64,000 nucleotides of DNA from Streptomyces sindenensis (GTDB taxonomy: Bacteria > Actinomycetota > Actinomycetes > Streptomycetales > Streptomycetaceae). Made by a program: the position numbers and the translations under genes. Shown one piece after another: positions 52,822 through 61,243 of this stretch (its first letter is position 1; every line of letters starts with the position of its first letter). The notes beneath the pieces are model-generated. The model was not told the origin of the DNA and made no database searches. It saw nothing but the letters and a program-made list of their open reading frames with translations. The stretch is taken from NCBI RefSeq assembly GCF_014649035.1, contig NZ_BMSG01000035.1:1-64000 (forward strand), written 5' to 3'.

Positions 52822-54221
52822 GCGGAGACCGTAGCGGCGATCCGATCGCGCAGCCCTGAGGCCTCCTGGACAGTCCGATGCTTCGAGGCGAAGCGGCCGA
52901 GTTGCCGTAGATCGTCGACAGCTCGCCGGGAGGTGAGTCGGCCCGCCTCGTTCAGGGCGTCGTGGCCGAGCGCCGCCGCCTGGCGAGGGTCTCCCTTGGC
53001 CATGAGCAGGGAGGCCAGCTTCGTCCGCGAGATCGCACGTGACCGCTTGTAGGAGTCCGTGTGTCCGTTCACCGCTGTGTTGAATCGGCGCGCTGCCCGG
53101 CCCGGGTCCTGTCCGGCGAGGATTGCGAGATCGAAGAGGGCGTGAGCTGTGTCCCCGTTGTGCTGCGCTTCGTCGTAGTAGGCCATCCACGGCGACTCTT
53201 CGCTTGGCCGGGCCTGAGTGAAGGCCTCGTCCGCGGCACCGACGGCCGTCATCGTGTCCCTTACGTTGCCCATCTTCCCGAATGCCCTGGCCCTCGCGGT
53301 GTGAAGCATCGCTTGCTCGGTGGCCGTGAGGCGGTCGGAGCGCACAAGTCCCTTCTCGGCGTAAGTGAGTCCGTCATCGGGGGCACCGATCCACACGGCT
53401 TGCCGGGCGAGAAACGAGTACGTCTTGGCCCGCAGATGCCAGTCGCCGGCCTCCTCGGCGCAGTCTGCTGCGAACCGGAAGGTCTTGGTGGCCTCGTCGT
53501 GGTGGTAGGCGTCGAAGGCAGAGGCGCCGACCACGATGCCGAGTCGCGATACGGCGGCGAACAGGTCGGTTCGCATGTGTTCGGGGAACTGCGCCTGCAG
53601 CAGCCCAGCTGACCACTGCATGGCTCGGGCGGCTACGTCGCGCACCACGCCCCCGCCGCCCAGTTCGTTGTCCATGCCGCTGATGGCGGTGGCGGCGGCA
53701 AGAACCTGGTCGACGTGGCTCGGACTCACATGTGTCGGGAGGGACAGCTCGGCGGGTGCGAAGACGTCGGTGAAGTTGAGAGGGGTTATGGCGGCGAGGC
53801 CGCCGATCTGGAGGAACGAGCGTCGAATCACGGGCTCAGGGCTCCCAGGGCGAGGAGTTGGTTCGTCTCTGCCCAGGATGCGGCCTGTTGGTGCATGCGT
53901 GGGGCCCTCCCCTCGGCGCAGTGAGGCCTTATCGGCATCAGCCGGCCTTTTGTCGGCATCGCGGTTGCCGAAGGCCATCGGCCACGCCCGGTCGAATAGC
54001 CCTCCCGTGCCGAGGACGTCATCGAGCCGCTGAACCACATCGCGGCGACAGCTCGGGTACTTCCCCTTCTCAATAGACAAGATCATGTCGTCGCTGACCT
54101 GCACTAACCGCCCTAGTTCCTTGGCCGACAGTCCTTGCCCAAGGCGCAGTCGGCGCAGCTCGTTCCCGAACCACTCCTGGGGGGACGCCCCAGGATCGAG
54201 CTGCTTCATTGGCTGCGGCAT
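52818..54221 (-). CDS. XRE-family regulator with TPR-like region
   Basis: A 467-residue protein. The helix-turn-helix is at residues 17-70 (RLGQGLSAKELGRLVQVSDDMILSIEKGKYPS), followed by a Pro/Arg-rich linker with RRSFLQIGGLAAITPL, and then about 300 residues of helical repeats of TPR type. Such proteins are common in Streptomyces and often sense a signal through the repeats. It is coupled to the downstream phosphotransferase gene. A second ATG (MKQLDPG) four codons in is possible. Confidence 0.87.
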   Translation of the reverse strand: MPQPMKQLDPGASPQEWFGNELRRLRLGQGLSAKELGRLVQVSDDMILSIEKGKYPSCRRDVVQRLDDVLGTGGLFDRAWPMAFGNRDADKRPADADKASLRRGEGPTHAPTGRILGRDEPTPRPGSPEPVIRRSFLQIGGLAAITPLNFTDVFAPAELSLPTHVSPSHVDQVLAAATAISGMDNELGGGGVVRDVAARAMQWSAGLLQAQFPEHMRTDLFAAVSRLGIVVGASAFDAYHHDEATKTFRFAADCAEEAGDWHLRAKTYSFLARQAVWIGAPDDGLTYAEKGLVRSDRLTATEQAMLHTARARAFGKMGNVRDTMTAVGAADEAFTQARPSEESPWMAYYDEAQHNGDTAHALFDLAILAGQDPGRAARRFNTAVNGHTDSYKRSRAISRTKLASLLMAKGDPRQAAALGHDALNEAGRLTSRRAVDDLRQLGRFASKHRTVQEASGLRDRIAATVSA

Positions 54222-54384
54222 GTTCTGCCCCCGAAGTCGTTGATGCCGAACTTTTCACCTCTCGGCATCAGGCTCTGCACGTTCTCGGTGCGCTCTGCCT
54301 AAATGGTTGCTGATCGGTTCCAGTCCAGTACACACCGCAACCCACCCCTGCTGAAGGGGTTCCGGCAGAACGGAGGAAGCAGCG

Positions 54385-54858
54385 ATGGAGGCGCTCGTCG
54401 ACCCCCGCGAGCGGGATGCTTCTGTTCGAGCCACGTCCAGGAGCGTGGACGGTCAACTCGACATGAGATTCAACGTCCGGGCCGAAGACCTGGGAACCGT
54501 GCGGGACATCGTCGCAGCGCATCTTGGCTGGTGGCGCGTCGACAGCGGCACCGCGTTCCGCATGCTGACCGTCGTCAACGAACTGCTCACCAACGTCTTG
54601 CAGCACACTCCTGCGGACGCCGACGGGCGCCGGATGGCCAGCCTGCTCCTCCAGAGGGTGCCGGACGGCATCACCGCCATCGTTCGCGACCATGACCGCT
54701 GTCCGCCGGTGTACTCGTCGCCGACCCTCCTTGCCGAGGAGGGGCGCGGGCTGATGCTGCTGAGTGCCCTGGCGGACGACACGTCCGTGTCCGTGACCTC
54801 GGCGGGCAAGGACGTGTGGGTTCTCATAGCGCCTCCGGAGCCGACCGAGCACTCGTAG
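54385..54858 (+). CDS. ATP-binding protein, anti-sigma-factor kinase-like
   Basis: A 157-residue GHKL-type ATP-binding protein of the serine kinase/anti-sigma class abundant in Streptomyces. The N-box is VNELLTNVLQHTPAD and the G-box region is EEGRGLMLLSALADD. There is no sensor domain. It is the first gene of the run leading to the lanthipeptide genes, divergent from the XRE-TPR gene. A role in controlling these genes is only a suggestion. Confidence 0.87.
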   Translation: MEALVDPRERDASVRATSRSVDGQLDMRFNVRAEDLGTVRDIVAAHLGWWRVDSGTAFRMLTVVNELLTNVLQHTPADADGRRMASLLLQRVPDGITAIVRDHDRCPPVYSSPTLLAEEGRGLMLLSALADDTSVSVTSAGKDVWVLIAPPEPTEHS

Positions 54859-54897
54859 CCCTTTGCGCCCGGTACTTGGCCCTCCCCAGGAGTCCCT

Positions 54898-55350
54898 ATG
54901 TCCCTCACCGTTCTGGTTCCGGAGAACGACGTGGTTCCTCCGCCAGCCGACGAGCCCCGCGCACCGCAGTGGACCCCTCCACTCGACGCTGAGGGTTTGA
55001 GGTCCGTCCTCGAGCGGATCAGGAACTGGAACCCGTTCGACGTGGAGGAGGTCTTCGACGACCTCGACACGGCGATCGGCGACCAGACGCCGCCCGTCGC
55101 GGTGACCGACCTCCTGGTCGACCGTCTGCGGGGCCACCTCAGACAGCTCAGCGACATCGCCGTCGCGGACGAGCAGTACCCGCCCACTGCGGAGATGCTC
55201 CAGCTCGTGGCACGCGGGGTTCCCCTGCGGGTGGGGCGTGCGCCGGCCGACTACCGGCAGGCCGTCGGTCTCGCTCGTCGTCTGGCCTTCGTCACCGCCG
55301 ACTTGGTCGAAGAGTTGATCGAGGCCCGCTACATCAAGGAGGCGGAGTGA
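54898..55350 (+). CDS. DUF6415-like protein
   Basis: A 150-residue, probably helical protein, LRSVLERIRNWNPFDVEEVFDDLDTAIGDQ then LLVDRLRGHLRQLSDIA and ARRLAFVTADLVEELIEARY. It resembles the DUF6415 family that NCBI labels natural-product biosynthesis; that name comes from memory. Its stop overlaps the GTG of the next gene. Function unknown. Confidence 0.7.
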   Translation: MSLTVLVPENDVVPPPADEPRAPQWTPPLDAEGLRSVLERIRNWNPFDVEEVFDDLDTAIGDQTPPVAVTDLLVDRLRGHLRQLSDIAVADEQYPPTAEMLQLVARGVPLRVGRAPADYRQAVGLARRLAFVTADLVEELIEARYIKEAE

Positions 55351-55826
55351 CGCACGACCCCGGCTCCCTTCGGCACCCGGTCGTGACCGCCACGGCAACA
55401 GCGTTCCCGCGCGACGCCTACGACTTCGAGTACTACGAGCGGCGGATCTCCGACACCTGGCTCCTGGGCGAGAGCATCGCCGTGCGCACACTGCGCATGC
55501 CGTTCCTCGCAGTTCCCGTCGGGGGCACGAGGCGCGGCGGGGACTACACGGTGTCGTGTCCGTGCTTCGGGCTCAAGGTCCGTGACCTTCTCCTCGGGCA
55601 GCCGGGCTTCCCCGACCTCCGCGTGCAGTGGTCGCCCTACCCGGACACCTGCTTCGTTGTCGCGTGGGGAGAGGAGCCGTCGAAGCTCGGGGGCGATCCT
55701 GACGCCACCACCCTGGGGCGCTTCTACGGCTACACCGAAGCAGCGACAGCCGCCTTCATATGGCGGCGGCGCCACGAGACTCCCTCTTCGGCCGCGCCCG
55801 AACCGTGTTGCCCCACGGCACCGTAG
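55347..55826 (+). CDS. DUF6302-like protein
   Basis: A 159-residue protein with GTG start overlapping the previous stop (GTGA), so translation is coupled. Visible blocks are DAYDFEYYERRISDTWLLGESIAVRTLRMPFLAVPVGG and QWSPYPDTCFVVAWGEEP. It resembles small DUF6302 proteins that occur beside such gene runs in Streptomyces; the number is from memory. Function unknown. Confidence 0.65.
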   Translation: MTHDPGSLRHPVVTATATAFPRDAYDFEYYERRISDTWLLGESIAVRTLRMPFLAVPVGGTRRGGDYTVSCPCFGLKVRDLLLGQPGFPDLRVQWSPYPDTCFVVAWGEEPSKLGGDPDATTLGRFYGYTEAATAAFIWRRRHETPSSAAPEPCCPTAP

Positions 55827-55870
55827 CCGGCCGAAGAGGGCCCGACTTCCTACCCGAGAGGACGAGCACC

Positions 55871-56071
55871 ATGTGTGCGCACAACCCGCCGTGCCCCACG
55901 GCTGAGGCTCCCGACAGGGAGGCCGCGCGGCCCCTCGCGCACCGGCCTGAGCAGGGCTGGAGCCTGCTGTGCAACGGAGTGCTCCTCTTCGAGGACACCG
56001 GTGAGCTGCTGCCGGACGGCCAGGTCATCGCCCCGCACCGCGCCCTCAACGTGGCGAGGGCAGCCGCGTGA
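55871..56071 (+). CDS. DUF5999-like small protein
   Basis: A 66-residue protein starting MCAHNPPCPTAEAPDREAA, with the core GWSLLCNGVLLFEDTGELLPDG and end IAPHR, matching my memory of the DUF5999 family found across Streptomyces. An SD-like AGAGGACGAG is upstream. Its stop overlaps the next gene's GTG (GTGA). Function unknown. Confidence 0.75.
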   Translation: MCAHNPPCPTAEAPDREAARPLAHRPEQGWSLLCNGVLLFEDTGELLPDGQVIAPHRALNVARAAA

Positions 56072-56733
56072 AGCGGACCAGCGCGGCGCCCCGGCTCGTC
56101 CCGTACATCACCCAGCGCGAAGGCGAGTACGGCGGGCTGGAGTCGGAACTCGCGCTGACCATGAACGCCTTCGGCGCTGTGTGTCTCGCCTACCAGGACG
56201 AGACCCCGGCTGATCGCGGGCCCCGCGGTGAGCTGTGGGCCCGGTGCTCCCAGTCGCTGAACGCGGCTGGGAAGCCGACGGGCAAGCCGCAGTGGCGCAT
56301 GGTCAACCCCGCCCGGCAGCGGGAGGCGATGGAGCAGCTTCGGTGCCAGGTCGGCTTCTGCCCGGCCGAGACTGACCAGGGCTATGTCTTCCTCGCCGGG
56401 AATTCGGAAGGCGCTTCCCACCGTGCTGGTGAGCCGGTGAGGACGGCCCAGCCACCGGTGTGCCTGAAGCACCTGCGGCCGGCCATAGAGCTGTGCCCGC
56501 ACCTGCGGAAGGGGCACATAGCCTTCCGCGCGCGGGCGACGTCGCCCTGGGGCGTCATCGGCACCCGGTACCGCCTCACCGCCACCGGCCTGGAACCCCT
56601 TCCCGCCGACGACGATGACGCGCCCGTGGCGTACGGGCACCCCCAGTCGGGCTGGTTCCTGGCGAGCCAACTCATACGCGAACTGCGGGACTACGAGGTC
56701 GTCAATCTGGACGATCTTGTACCCGCCGCCTAG
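56068..56733 (+). CDS. hypothetical protein, 221 aa
   Basis: A 221-residue soluble protein whose GTG overlaps the DUF5999-like stop. It has paired cysteines (LRCQVGFCPAE and VCLKHLRPAIELCPHLRKG) that could bind zinc, and a C-terminal block WFLASQLIRELRDYEVVNLDDLVP. It is coupled to the small protein before it, and lies 199 bp upstream of the FxLD methyltransferase. No family recognised. Confidence 0.7.
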   Translation: MKRTSAAPRLVPYITQREGEYGGLESELALTMNAFGAVCLAYQDETPADRGPRGELWARCSQSLNAAGKPTGKPQWRMVNPARQREAMEQLRCQVGFCPAETDQGYVFLAGNSEGASHRAGEPVRTAQPPVCLKHLRPAIELCPHLRKGHIAFRARATSPWGVIGTRYRLTATGLEPLPADDDDAPVAYGHPQSGWFLASQLIRELRDYEVVNLDDLVPAA

Positions 56734-56932
56734 ACGGCCGCCCGGGGGCCCTGAGCGATACGGACGGGGCTCCTGGGCGGCTCACCACCGGCGCCGAGCC
56801 CTTCGCGCGCCGTCCGGCACGAATCCGCCGACCTTCGGCGGTCCGGCAAGAACGGAGAGCGTTCGCCGATAGCCTCCCGGCCCACCGTGCCGACCTACCC
56901 CCTCCCTGAACACGAACGACCGAAGGAAGTCC

Positions 56933-58171
56933 ATGACGAATACGACCGTCGAGCCCGACGAGGCGACCCGCCTGCGGAACAAGGTGGTGAACGAGCTGCG
57001 CGCGGACGGCAACATCTCCTCCTCGGAGATCGAAGCGGTGATGCGCAAGGTGCCCCGGCACGAGTTCACCCCCGCCGACACGCCGCTGGACAAGGCGTAC
57101 GACACCTACGCCGCCGTGATCACCAAGACGGACGAGCACGGGGTGCAGCTCAGCTCCGTCTCCGCGCCGCAGATCCAGGCCATGATGCTGGAGCAGGCCC
57201 AGGTGAAGCCCGGGATGCGGGTCCTGGAGATCGGCTCGGGCGGGCTGAACGCGGCCTACCTCGCCGAGCTCGTTGGCGAGGACGGTGAAGTCGTCACCGT
57301 GGACATCGACCCCGTCGTCACCGACCGCGCGCGCCGGCTCCTGGACGAGCACGGCTACGGCCGGGTGCACGTCGTCACCGCTGACGCTGCCGACCCCGTC
57401 CCGGACCTCGGCGAGGTCGACGTCGTGATGGTGACCGCCGGCGCCTGGGACATCTCCCCGGCCTGGACCGCGCAGCTCAAGCAGGGTGGCCGGCTCGTCG
57501 TCCCGCTGCGGATGCGCGGCCTGACCCGGTCGGTCTCCTTCATCCAGGTCAAGGGCGAGCACGGCCCCTACCTGGAGAGCGAGTCGGCGAAGATCTGCGG
57601 CTTCGTCCCGATGCAGGGCTCGAACGCCCACCGGGAAGAACTCCTCCTCGTCAACGGCACCCCGGAGATCGGCCTCAAGTTCGATGACGGCCTCCCGGCC
57701 GACCCGCACCGGCTCGACAACGCCGTCACGTTCCGGCGCCACGAGCTGTGGACCGGCGTCTCCGTCCGCATCCAGGAACTCATCGACACCCTCCAGATGG
57801 CGATGGCGATCAGCCTGCCGGGCTTCTGCACCATGGCCGTCGATGAGAACTCGGACACGGGCCTGGTCGACCCCGTGAACAAGCGGTTCGCGCTCGCGGC
57901 CGTCGAGGACGACACCTTCGCCTACCTCGTCACCCGCCGCACTGAGGACAACAAGCACCTGGAGTACGGCGTGCACGCCCTCGGCCCGCACGCGGAGCAG
58001 TTCGCCGACAAGATCGCCGGTGTGCTCCGCGACTGGGAGGCCAACCGACGCGGCGGCCCCAGCCCGGTCATCCGGGTCTATCCGGTCGGCACCCCCGATG
58101 AGCAGATCCCGGCCGACCGGGTCATCGACAAGGTGCACAGCCGGATCTCGCTCTCCTGGCCCTCGGCGTAA
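56933..58171 (+). CDS. FxLD-system methyltransferase (PCMT-like)
   Basis: A 412-residue protein. Residues 1-210 are a protein-isoaspartate methyltransferase-like fold: RKVPRHEFTP, the SAM site VLEIGSGGLNAAYLAELVGEDG (about 98-119), VVTVDIDPVV and a partner loop VDVVMVTAGAWDI. The C-terminal 200 residues form the extra domain seen in methyltransferases of FxLD lanthipeptide systems. It probably methylates the precursor or its aspartate. GAAGGAAG precedes the ATG. The precursor gene starts 52 bp after its stop. Confidence 0.85.
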   Translation: MTNTTVEPDEATRLRNKVVNELRADGNISSSEIEAVMRKVPRHEFTPADTPLDKAYDTYAAVITKTDEHGVQLSSVSAPQIQAMMLEQAQVKPGMRVLEIGSGGLNAAYLAELVGEDGEVVTVDIDPVVTDRARRLLDEHGYGRVHVVTADAADPVPDLGEVDVVMVTAGAWDISPAWTAQLKQGGRLVVPLRMRGLTRSVSFIQVKGEHGPYLESESAKICGFVPMQGSNAHREELLLVNGTPEIGLKFDDGLPADPHRLDNAVTFRRHELWTGVSVRIQELIDTLQMAMAISLPGFCTMAVDENSDTGLVDPVNKRFALAAVEDDTFAYLVTRRTEDNKHLEYGVHALGPHAEQFADKIAGVLRDWEANRRGGPSPVIRVYPVGTPDEQIPADRVIDKVHSRISLSWPSA

Positions 58172-58223
58172 CGCAGGGAGTCAGGTCATCCCGCACCACC
58201 CCAACGAGAAGAAGGGCACCAAC

Positions 58224-58427
58224 ATGACGAGCGCCACTCTCGCCCCGCCCCCGGTCGCGCCCGCGGCGTCGGTGGACCTGGACGACGACTTCGCGCCCCT
58301 GGACGTGAAGGTCGTTATCGCCGAGCACTCGTACGGCCACCTCATGTGCTCGACGGGCGACGGCTGCGGCACCACCTGCGCGACCGGTGCCTCCGCCTGC
58401 GGTTCCTTCACCGAGGACCCGGCCTGA
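58224..58427 (+). CDS. FxLD-type lanthipeptide precursor
   Basis: A 67-residue precursor. The leader (1-35) ends with the family element DDFAPLDVKVV at 21-31; here two residues (A-P) separate F and L, where the family name implies one. The core carries Cys42, Cys48, Cys52, Cys59 and many Ser/Thr, e.g. MCSTGDGCGTTCATGASACGS (41-61). Such a core is a substrate for Ser/Thr dehydration and lanthionine ring formation. GAAGGG precedes ATG 58224. The adjacent dehydratase gene is truncated, so maturation in this strain is doubtful. Confidence 0.82.
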   Translation: MTSATLAPPPVAPAASVDLDDDFAPLDVKVVIAEHSYGHLMCSTGDGCGTTCATGASACGSFTEDPA

Positions 58428-58446
58428 TCCAGGCCGACCTCCTCAC

Positions 58447-58480
58447 CTGTGGCCGGGCGAAGCGCTTCGCCCGGCCACAG
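58447..58480 (+). promoter_or_regulatory. perfect 34-bp palindrome, attenuator/terminator
   Basis: Two 17-bp arms (58447-58463 and 58464-58480) are exactly complementary, with no spacer. It lies 19 bp after the precursor stop and before the dehydratase remnant. Lanthipeptide clusters often have a partial terminator here so that more precursor than enzyme is made. Confidence 0.8.
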
Positions 58481-58518
58481 GCCCCCTCTCCTCCCGCGCC
58501 GCCTCATGGAAGGGCCTC

Positions 58519-58803
58519 ATGGCTTCCCGAGCAGCCGCCGGATACCTGTGGCAAGGCGTTGCGATGCTGCGCGCCACCACCAGCCCCGGGCCGGCAGACA
58601 TCCCCCGCACCCTCGACCTGGACAACGTGGCCGTCACCCGCGGATGGCTGAACCGCATCGTAGGAGACGCGGTGCCGACTTCTCGTGCAAAGCCGTCGGC
58701 ACCGCGCCGATGTGCATCCGCCTCCCGGCGGGCCGGGTCAGAGGAGTTGGTAGATCCAGGACGCCGGTTTCAGGTCACGCGCGGCAGCCAGCCGCGCTCG
58801 TAA
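58519..58803 (+). pseudogene. truncated lantibiotic dehydratase (LanB) N-terminus
   Basis: ATG 58519 (SD GGAAGGG) begins a frame reading MASRAAAGYLWQGVAMLRAT, then P.DIPRTLDLDNVAVTRGWLNRIVGDAVP. This pattern (GV.LLRA.T ... P..LDL ... WL) is how actinobacterial LanB proteins begin. After about residue 52 the frame becomes Arg/Ser-rich and unlike LanB, and ends at 58803; a real LanB is about 900 residues. A 10-bp inverted repeat at 58670-58704 lies at the break. Family assignment rests on my memory of LanB N-termini. Confidence 0.6.
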
Positions 58804-59107
58804 TCTCAGGCAATGCACAGGGGCCTCCTCACGGCGCTCGCGGGCAGATGGGCAACATGCCTCCGACGCTGCTCGATTGGACGAGACAGCACGGATAAGC
58901 ACAGCTCAACGGGGGTGGAGCAGTGCTCCTTCCCGGTGGCACGGCGAGACAGTAGACCGGGATTCCGGCCGCGCCAAACGACTGCCATCCAGGGGCCCGA
59001 AGCAGGGAGCCACCTCGTTAGGCGCGGCCGGAATTCGCCGTTAACCTCCGCTGCAACCTGTCCGGAGCAGGTCCAGACTCCGCCGCGCCCGAAGAGAGGC
59101 CCTCCCC
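58676..59107. other. 430-bp stretch without a gene, after the LanB break
   Basis: No credible gene on either strand. It holds the 10-bp inverted repeat at the break (58670-58679 with 58695-58704) and a second inverted repeat, GGCGCGGCCGGAAT, at 58961-58975 and 59021-59034 (45-bp loop). It looks like deletion-junction or decayed DNA. Confidence 0.55.
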
Positions 59108-59854
59108 ATGAGCTACACGCTGCACCGAGGCGACGCCCTGACCGTCCTGAAGTCCCTCCCGGACGAGAGCGTCCAGGCGGTGATCACCGATCCGCCGTAC
59201 AACTCCGGGGGCCGCACCAGCTCCGACCGGACCGGCCGTACCGCACGTGCCAAGTACGTCACGAGCAACTCGGCGCACGACCTCGCCAACTTCCCGGGCG
59301 AGAACCGCGACCAGCGCTCCTACCGCTCCTGGCTCACCGAACTGCTCACCGAGGCGTACCGGGCCTCGACCGAGCACGCGGTCGCCATGGTCTTCACCGA
59401 CTGGCGGCAGGAGCCGACCACCTCCGACGCCCTTCAGATGGCGGGATGGACCTGGAGCGGCACGATCCCGTGGATCAAGCCGTCCAGCCGCCCCCGCAAG
59501 GGCGGGCCGAAGCAGGACTCGGAGTTCATCATCTGGGGCGTCAAGGGCTCCCTCGACAACACCCGCGACCTCTACCTGCCGGGGCACTACATCGCCTCCC
59601 AGCCCCGCAAGGGCCGAGTTCACATCACCCAGAAGCCCGTCGAGGTCATGCAGCAGCTCGTCCAGGTCTGCCCCGAGGGCGGCACCGTCCTCGACCCGTT
59701 CACCGGCAGCGGCTCCACCGGGGTCGCGGCCCTGCGCGAGGGACGCCGCTTCGTAGGCGTCGAGCTGTCCGCGCACTACGCCGACGTCGCCGAGGAGCGG
59801 CTGCGGGCCGAACTGACGAAGGACGACTTCGAGCTGGCCGGACCGGAGGCATGA
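59108..59854 (+). CDS. site-specific DNA methyltransferase (beta class)
   Basis: A 248-residue DNA amino-methyltransferase. Motif IV is TDPPY near residue 34, placed before the SAM-binding motif I (VLDPFTGSGSTG, about residues 197-208), the order typical of the beta class. KPVEVMQQLV and VGVELSAHYADVAEERL complete the fold. It would methylate adenine N6 or cytosine N4 in a recognition site. GAAGAGAGG precedes the ATG. It ends at a strong terminator (59900-59945), converging with the nuclease-like gene. Confidence 0.9.
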   Translation: MSYTLHRGDALTVLKSLPDESVQAVITDPPYNSGGRTSSDRTGRTARAKYVTSNSAHDLANFPGENRDQRSYRSWLTELLTEAYRASTEHAVAMVFTDWRQEPTTSDALQMAGWTWSGTIPWIKPSSRPRKGGPKQDSEFIIWGVKGSLDNTRDLYLPGHYIASQPRKGRVHITQKPVEVMQQLVQVCPEGGTVLDPFTGSGSTGVAALREGRRFVGVELSAHYADVAEERLRAELTKDDFELAGPEA

Positions 59855-59899
59855 CCGTGAGAGCGAAGAGAGGCCAGGGCCGGCGGCCCACAGACGCCA

Positions 59900-59945
59900 G
59901 AGGGGCGGCTGGAGCATCGATTAACCGATGCTCCAGCCGCCCCTC
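59900..59945. terminator. strong bidirectional hairpin terminator
   Basis: Perfect 20-bp stem (59900-59919 with 59926-59945; 6-base loop ATTAAC) between the converging DNA methyltransferase and nuclease-like genes. Confidence 0.9.
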
Positions 59946-59953
59946 CTGTTACG

Positions 59954-60889
59954 TCAGGCCGCCTCGAACGCCCGCCGTATCAGCGGCGCCGCCTTCTCCA
60001 AGTCGGCCGCCGAGACGACGCGGACCTCCAGGTCGCCGGTCCCGAGGTGTCCGATACCGCGCATGTCCCGGGTGAAGCCCTCCTCCAGCTCGACCGTGTC
60101 CGGGTCGAGTCTGAGGTACACCAGGATCGCCTCGTGCTTCGGACGGAAGATCACCGACGCCACGTTCACCAACCGCCGGTAGGCGATGTAGTGCCGCAGG
60201 GACGCCACCTCCACCTCGCCCCATGCCGTGAGCGCCTCGTCCAGTTCCGCGTACAGGTCCCGCAGGCACTCCGGCACCGCTCCTCCGCCCGCAGGCGGAG
60301 AGACCGCCGAAGCCTTCGGCACGCTGTCCGCCACGGGTGCCCGCTCCCGGCCCCGGCGAGACGAGGCAGCGCTCGGGAAGCCGGTCGCGGAGTCCACGAG
60401 CAGCAGCCCCAGCAGGCCACCGTCGAAGATCCGGTAGCGCACCAGGTCGATCCGCTCGGGCAACCGCTGCACCGCCACCCGGTCGTGGTGCGAGAAGCCC
60501 GCCGCGATGCAGATCATCCGCGGACGACGCCAGTCGACGGACTCGGCCACCTCCGCCCCCAGCACCTTCCGCACGAGCGCCTCGAACTCGTGGTGCGCCG
60601 ACTCCAGCCAGGACAGGTAGGAGACCGCCTGGGACATCACCCCGCTGTCCGAGCCCTTCTTGAACTCGATCACCACCGGGCTGCCGTTCTCATCGAGCCC
60701 CAGGGTGTCGATCCGCCCCCGGTGCCAGGGGCCAGTCGGATACTCCGATGCCAGGAAACGGACGCCCAGCATCTGCTCCAGGCCGGCCTCGACCCGCCGC
60801 TGCAGCTCCACCTCCAGCGACACCGTCGAGCCGGTCAGCTCGACGTCCCGCCCGTCCGCGTCCCGCCGGAACAACATCAGCTCGGCCAC
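59954..60889 (-). CDS. PD-(D/E)XK-like protein with DUF5655 domain
   Basis: A 311-residue protein. The N-terminal half has a nuclease-like pattern RIDTLGLDENGSPVVIEFKKGSDSGVMSQAVSYL (about 59-92), where Asp, Glu and Lys line up as in PD-(D/E)XK enzymes such as NucS. A Ser/Arg-rich linker follows, then a DUF5655-type domain (VEVASLRHYIAYRRLVNVASVIFRPKHEAILVYLRLD). It could be a DNA-cutting or -sensing protein; its partner may be the converging methyltransferase. Activity is unproven. Confidence 0.72.
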   Translation of the reverse strand: MAELMLFRRDADGRDVELTGSTVSLEVELQRRVEAGLEQMLGVRFLASEYPTGPWHRGRIDTLGLDENGSPVVIEFKKGSDSGVMSQAVSYLSWLESAHHEFEALVRKVLGAEVAESVDWRRPRMICIAAGFSHHDRVAVQRLPERIDLVRYRIFDGGLLGLLLVDSATGFPSAASSRRGRERAPVADSVPKASAVSPPAGGGAVPECLRDLYAELDEALTAWGEVEVASLRHYIAYRRLVNVASVIFRPKHEAILVYLRLDPDTVELEEGFTRDMRGIGHLGTGDLEVRVVSAADLEKAAPLIRRAFEAA

Positions 60890-61243
60890 CTGCGCCCCCT
60901 TCGTAATTACTACAGGAGCAATCGAAACCTGGCTGCGGGTATTTCAATGGGTACCTGCGCCTCATTCCTAGTCGGGCTCCGCTCGCCGATTCTCAGCAAA
61001 CGTGGACGCGTCGGGGCGTCCAGAGAAGATGATCAGCTGCGGTGGGCTTCTTCTCAGATTCGGACAGGTGCTGGATGGGTCACGGCGTTCGCGAAGTGGG
61101 TGCGGTAGAGGGAGCTGAGGTGAGGACATGCCGATGTCGGACTGGTTCAAAAGAAGCCAAGTGCCCACAGACCCTGGAGTATGTGTACATCGTCAACGAA
61201 GCCAGTGCTCGAATTGAGTTGACAACCCGTGTACGCTGGGGCT
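60890..61243. promoter_or_regulatory. 354-bp divergent promoter region
   Basis: No credible gene. Less GC-rich than its surroundings. It drives the nuclease-like gene leftward and the HTH-methylase gene rightward. TACGCT at 61232-61237, seven bases before ATG 61244, could be a -10 for a leaderless mRNA; a TTGACA at 61219-61224 is too close to be its -35. Confidence 0.45.
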
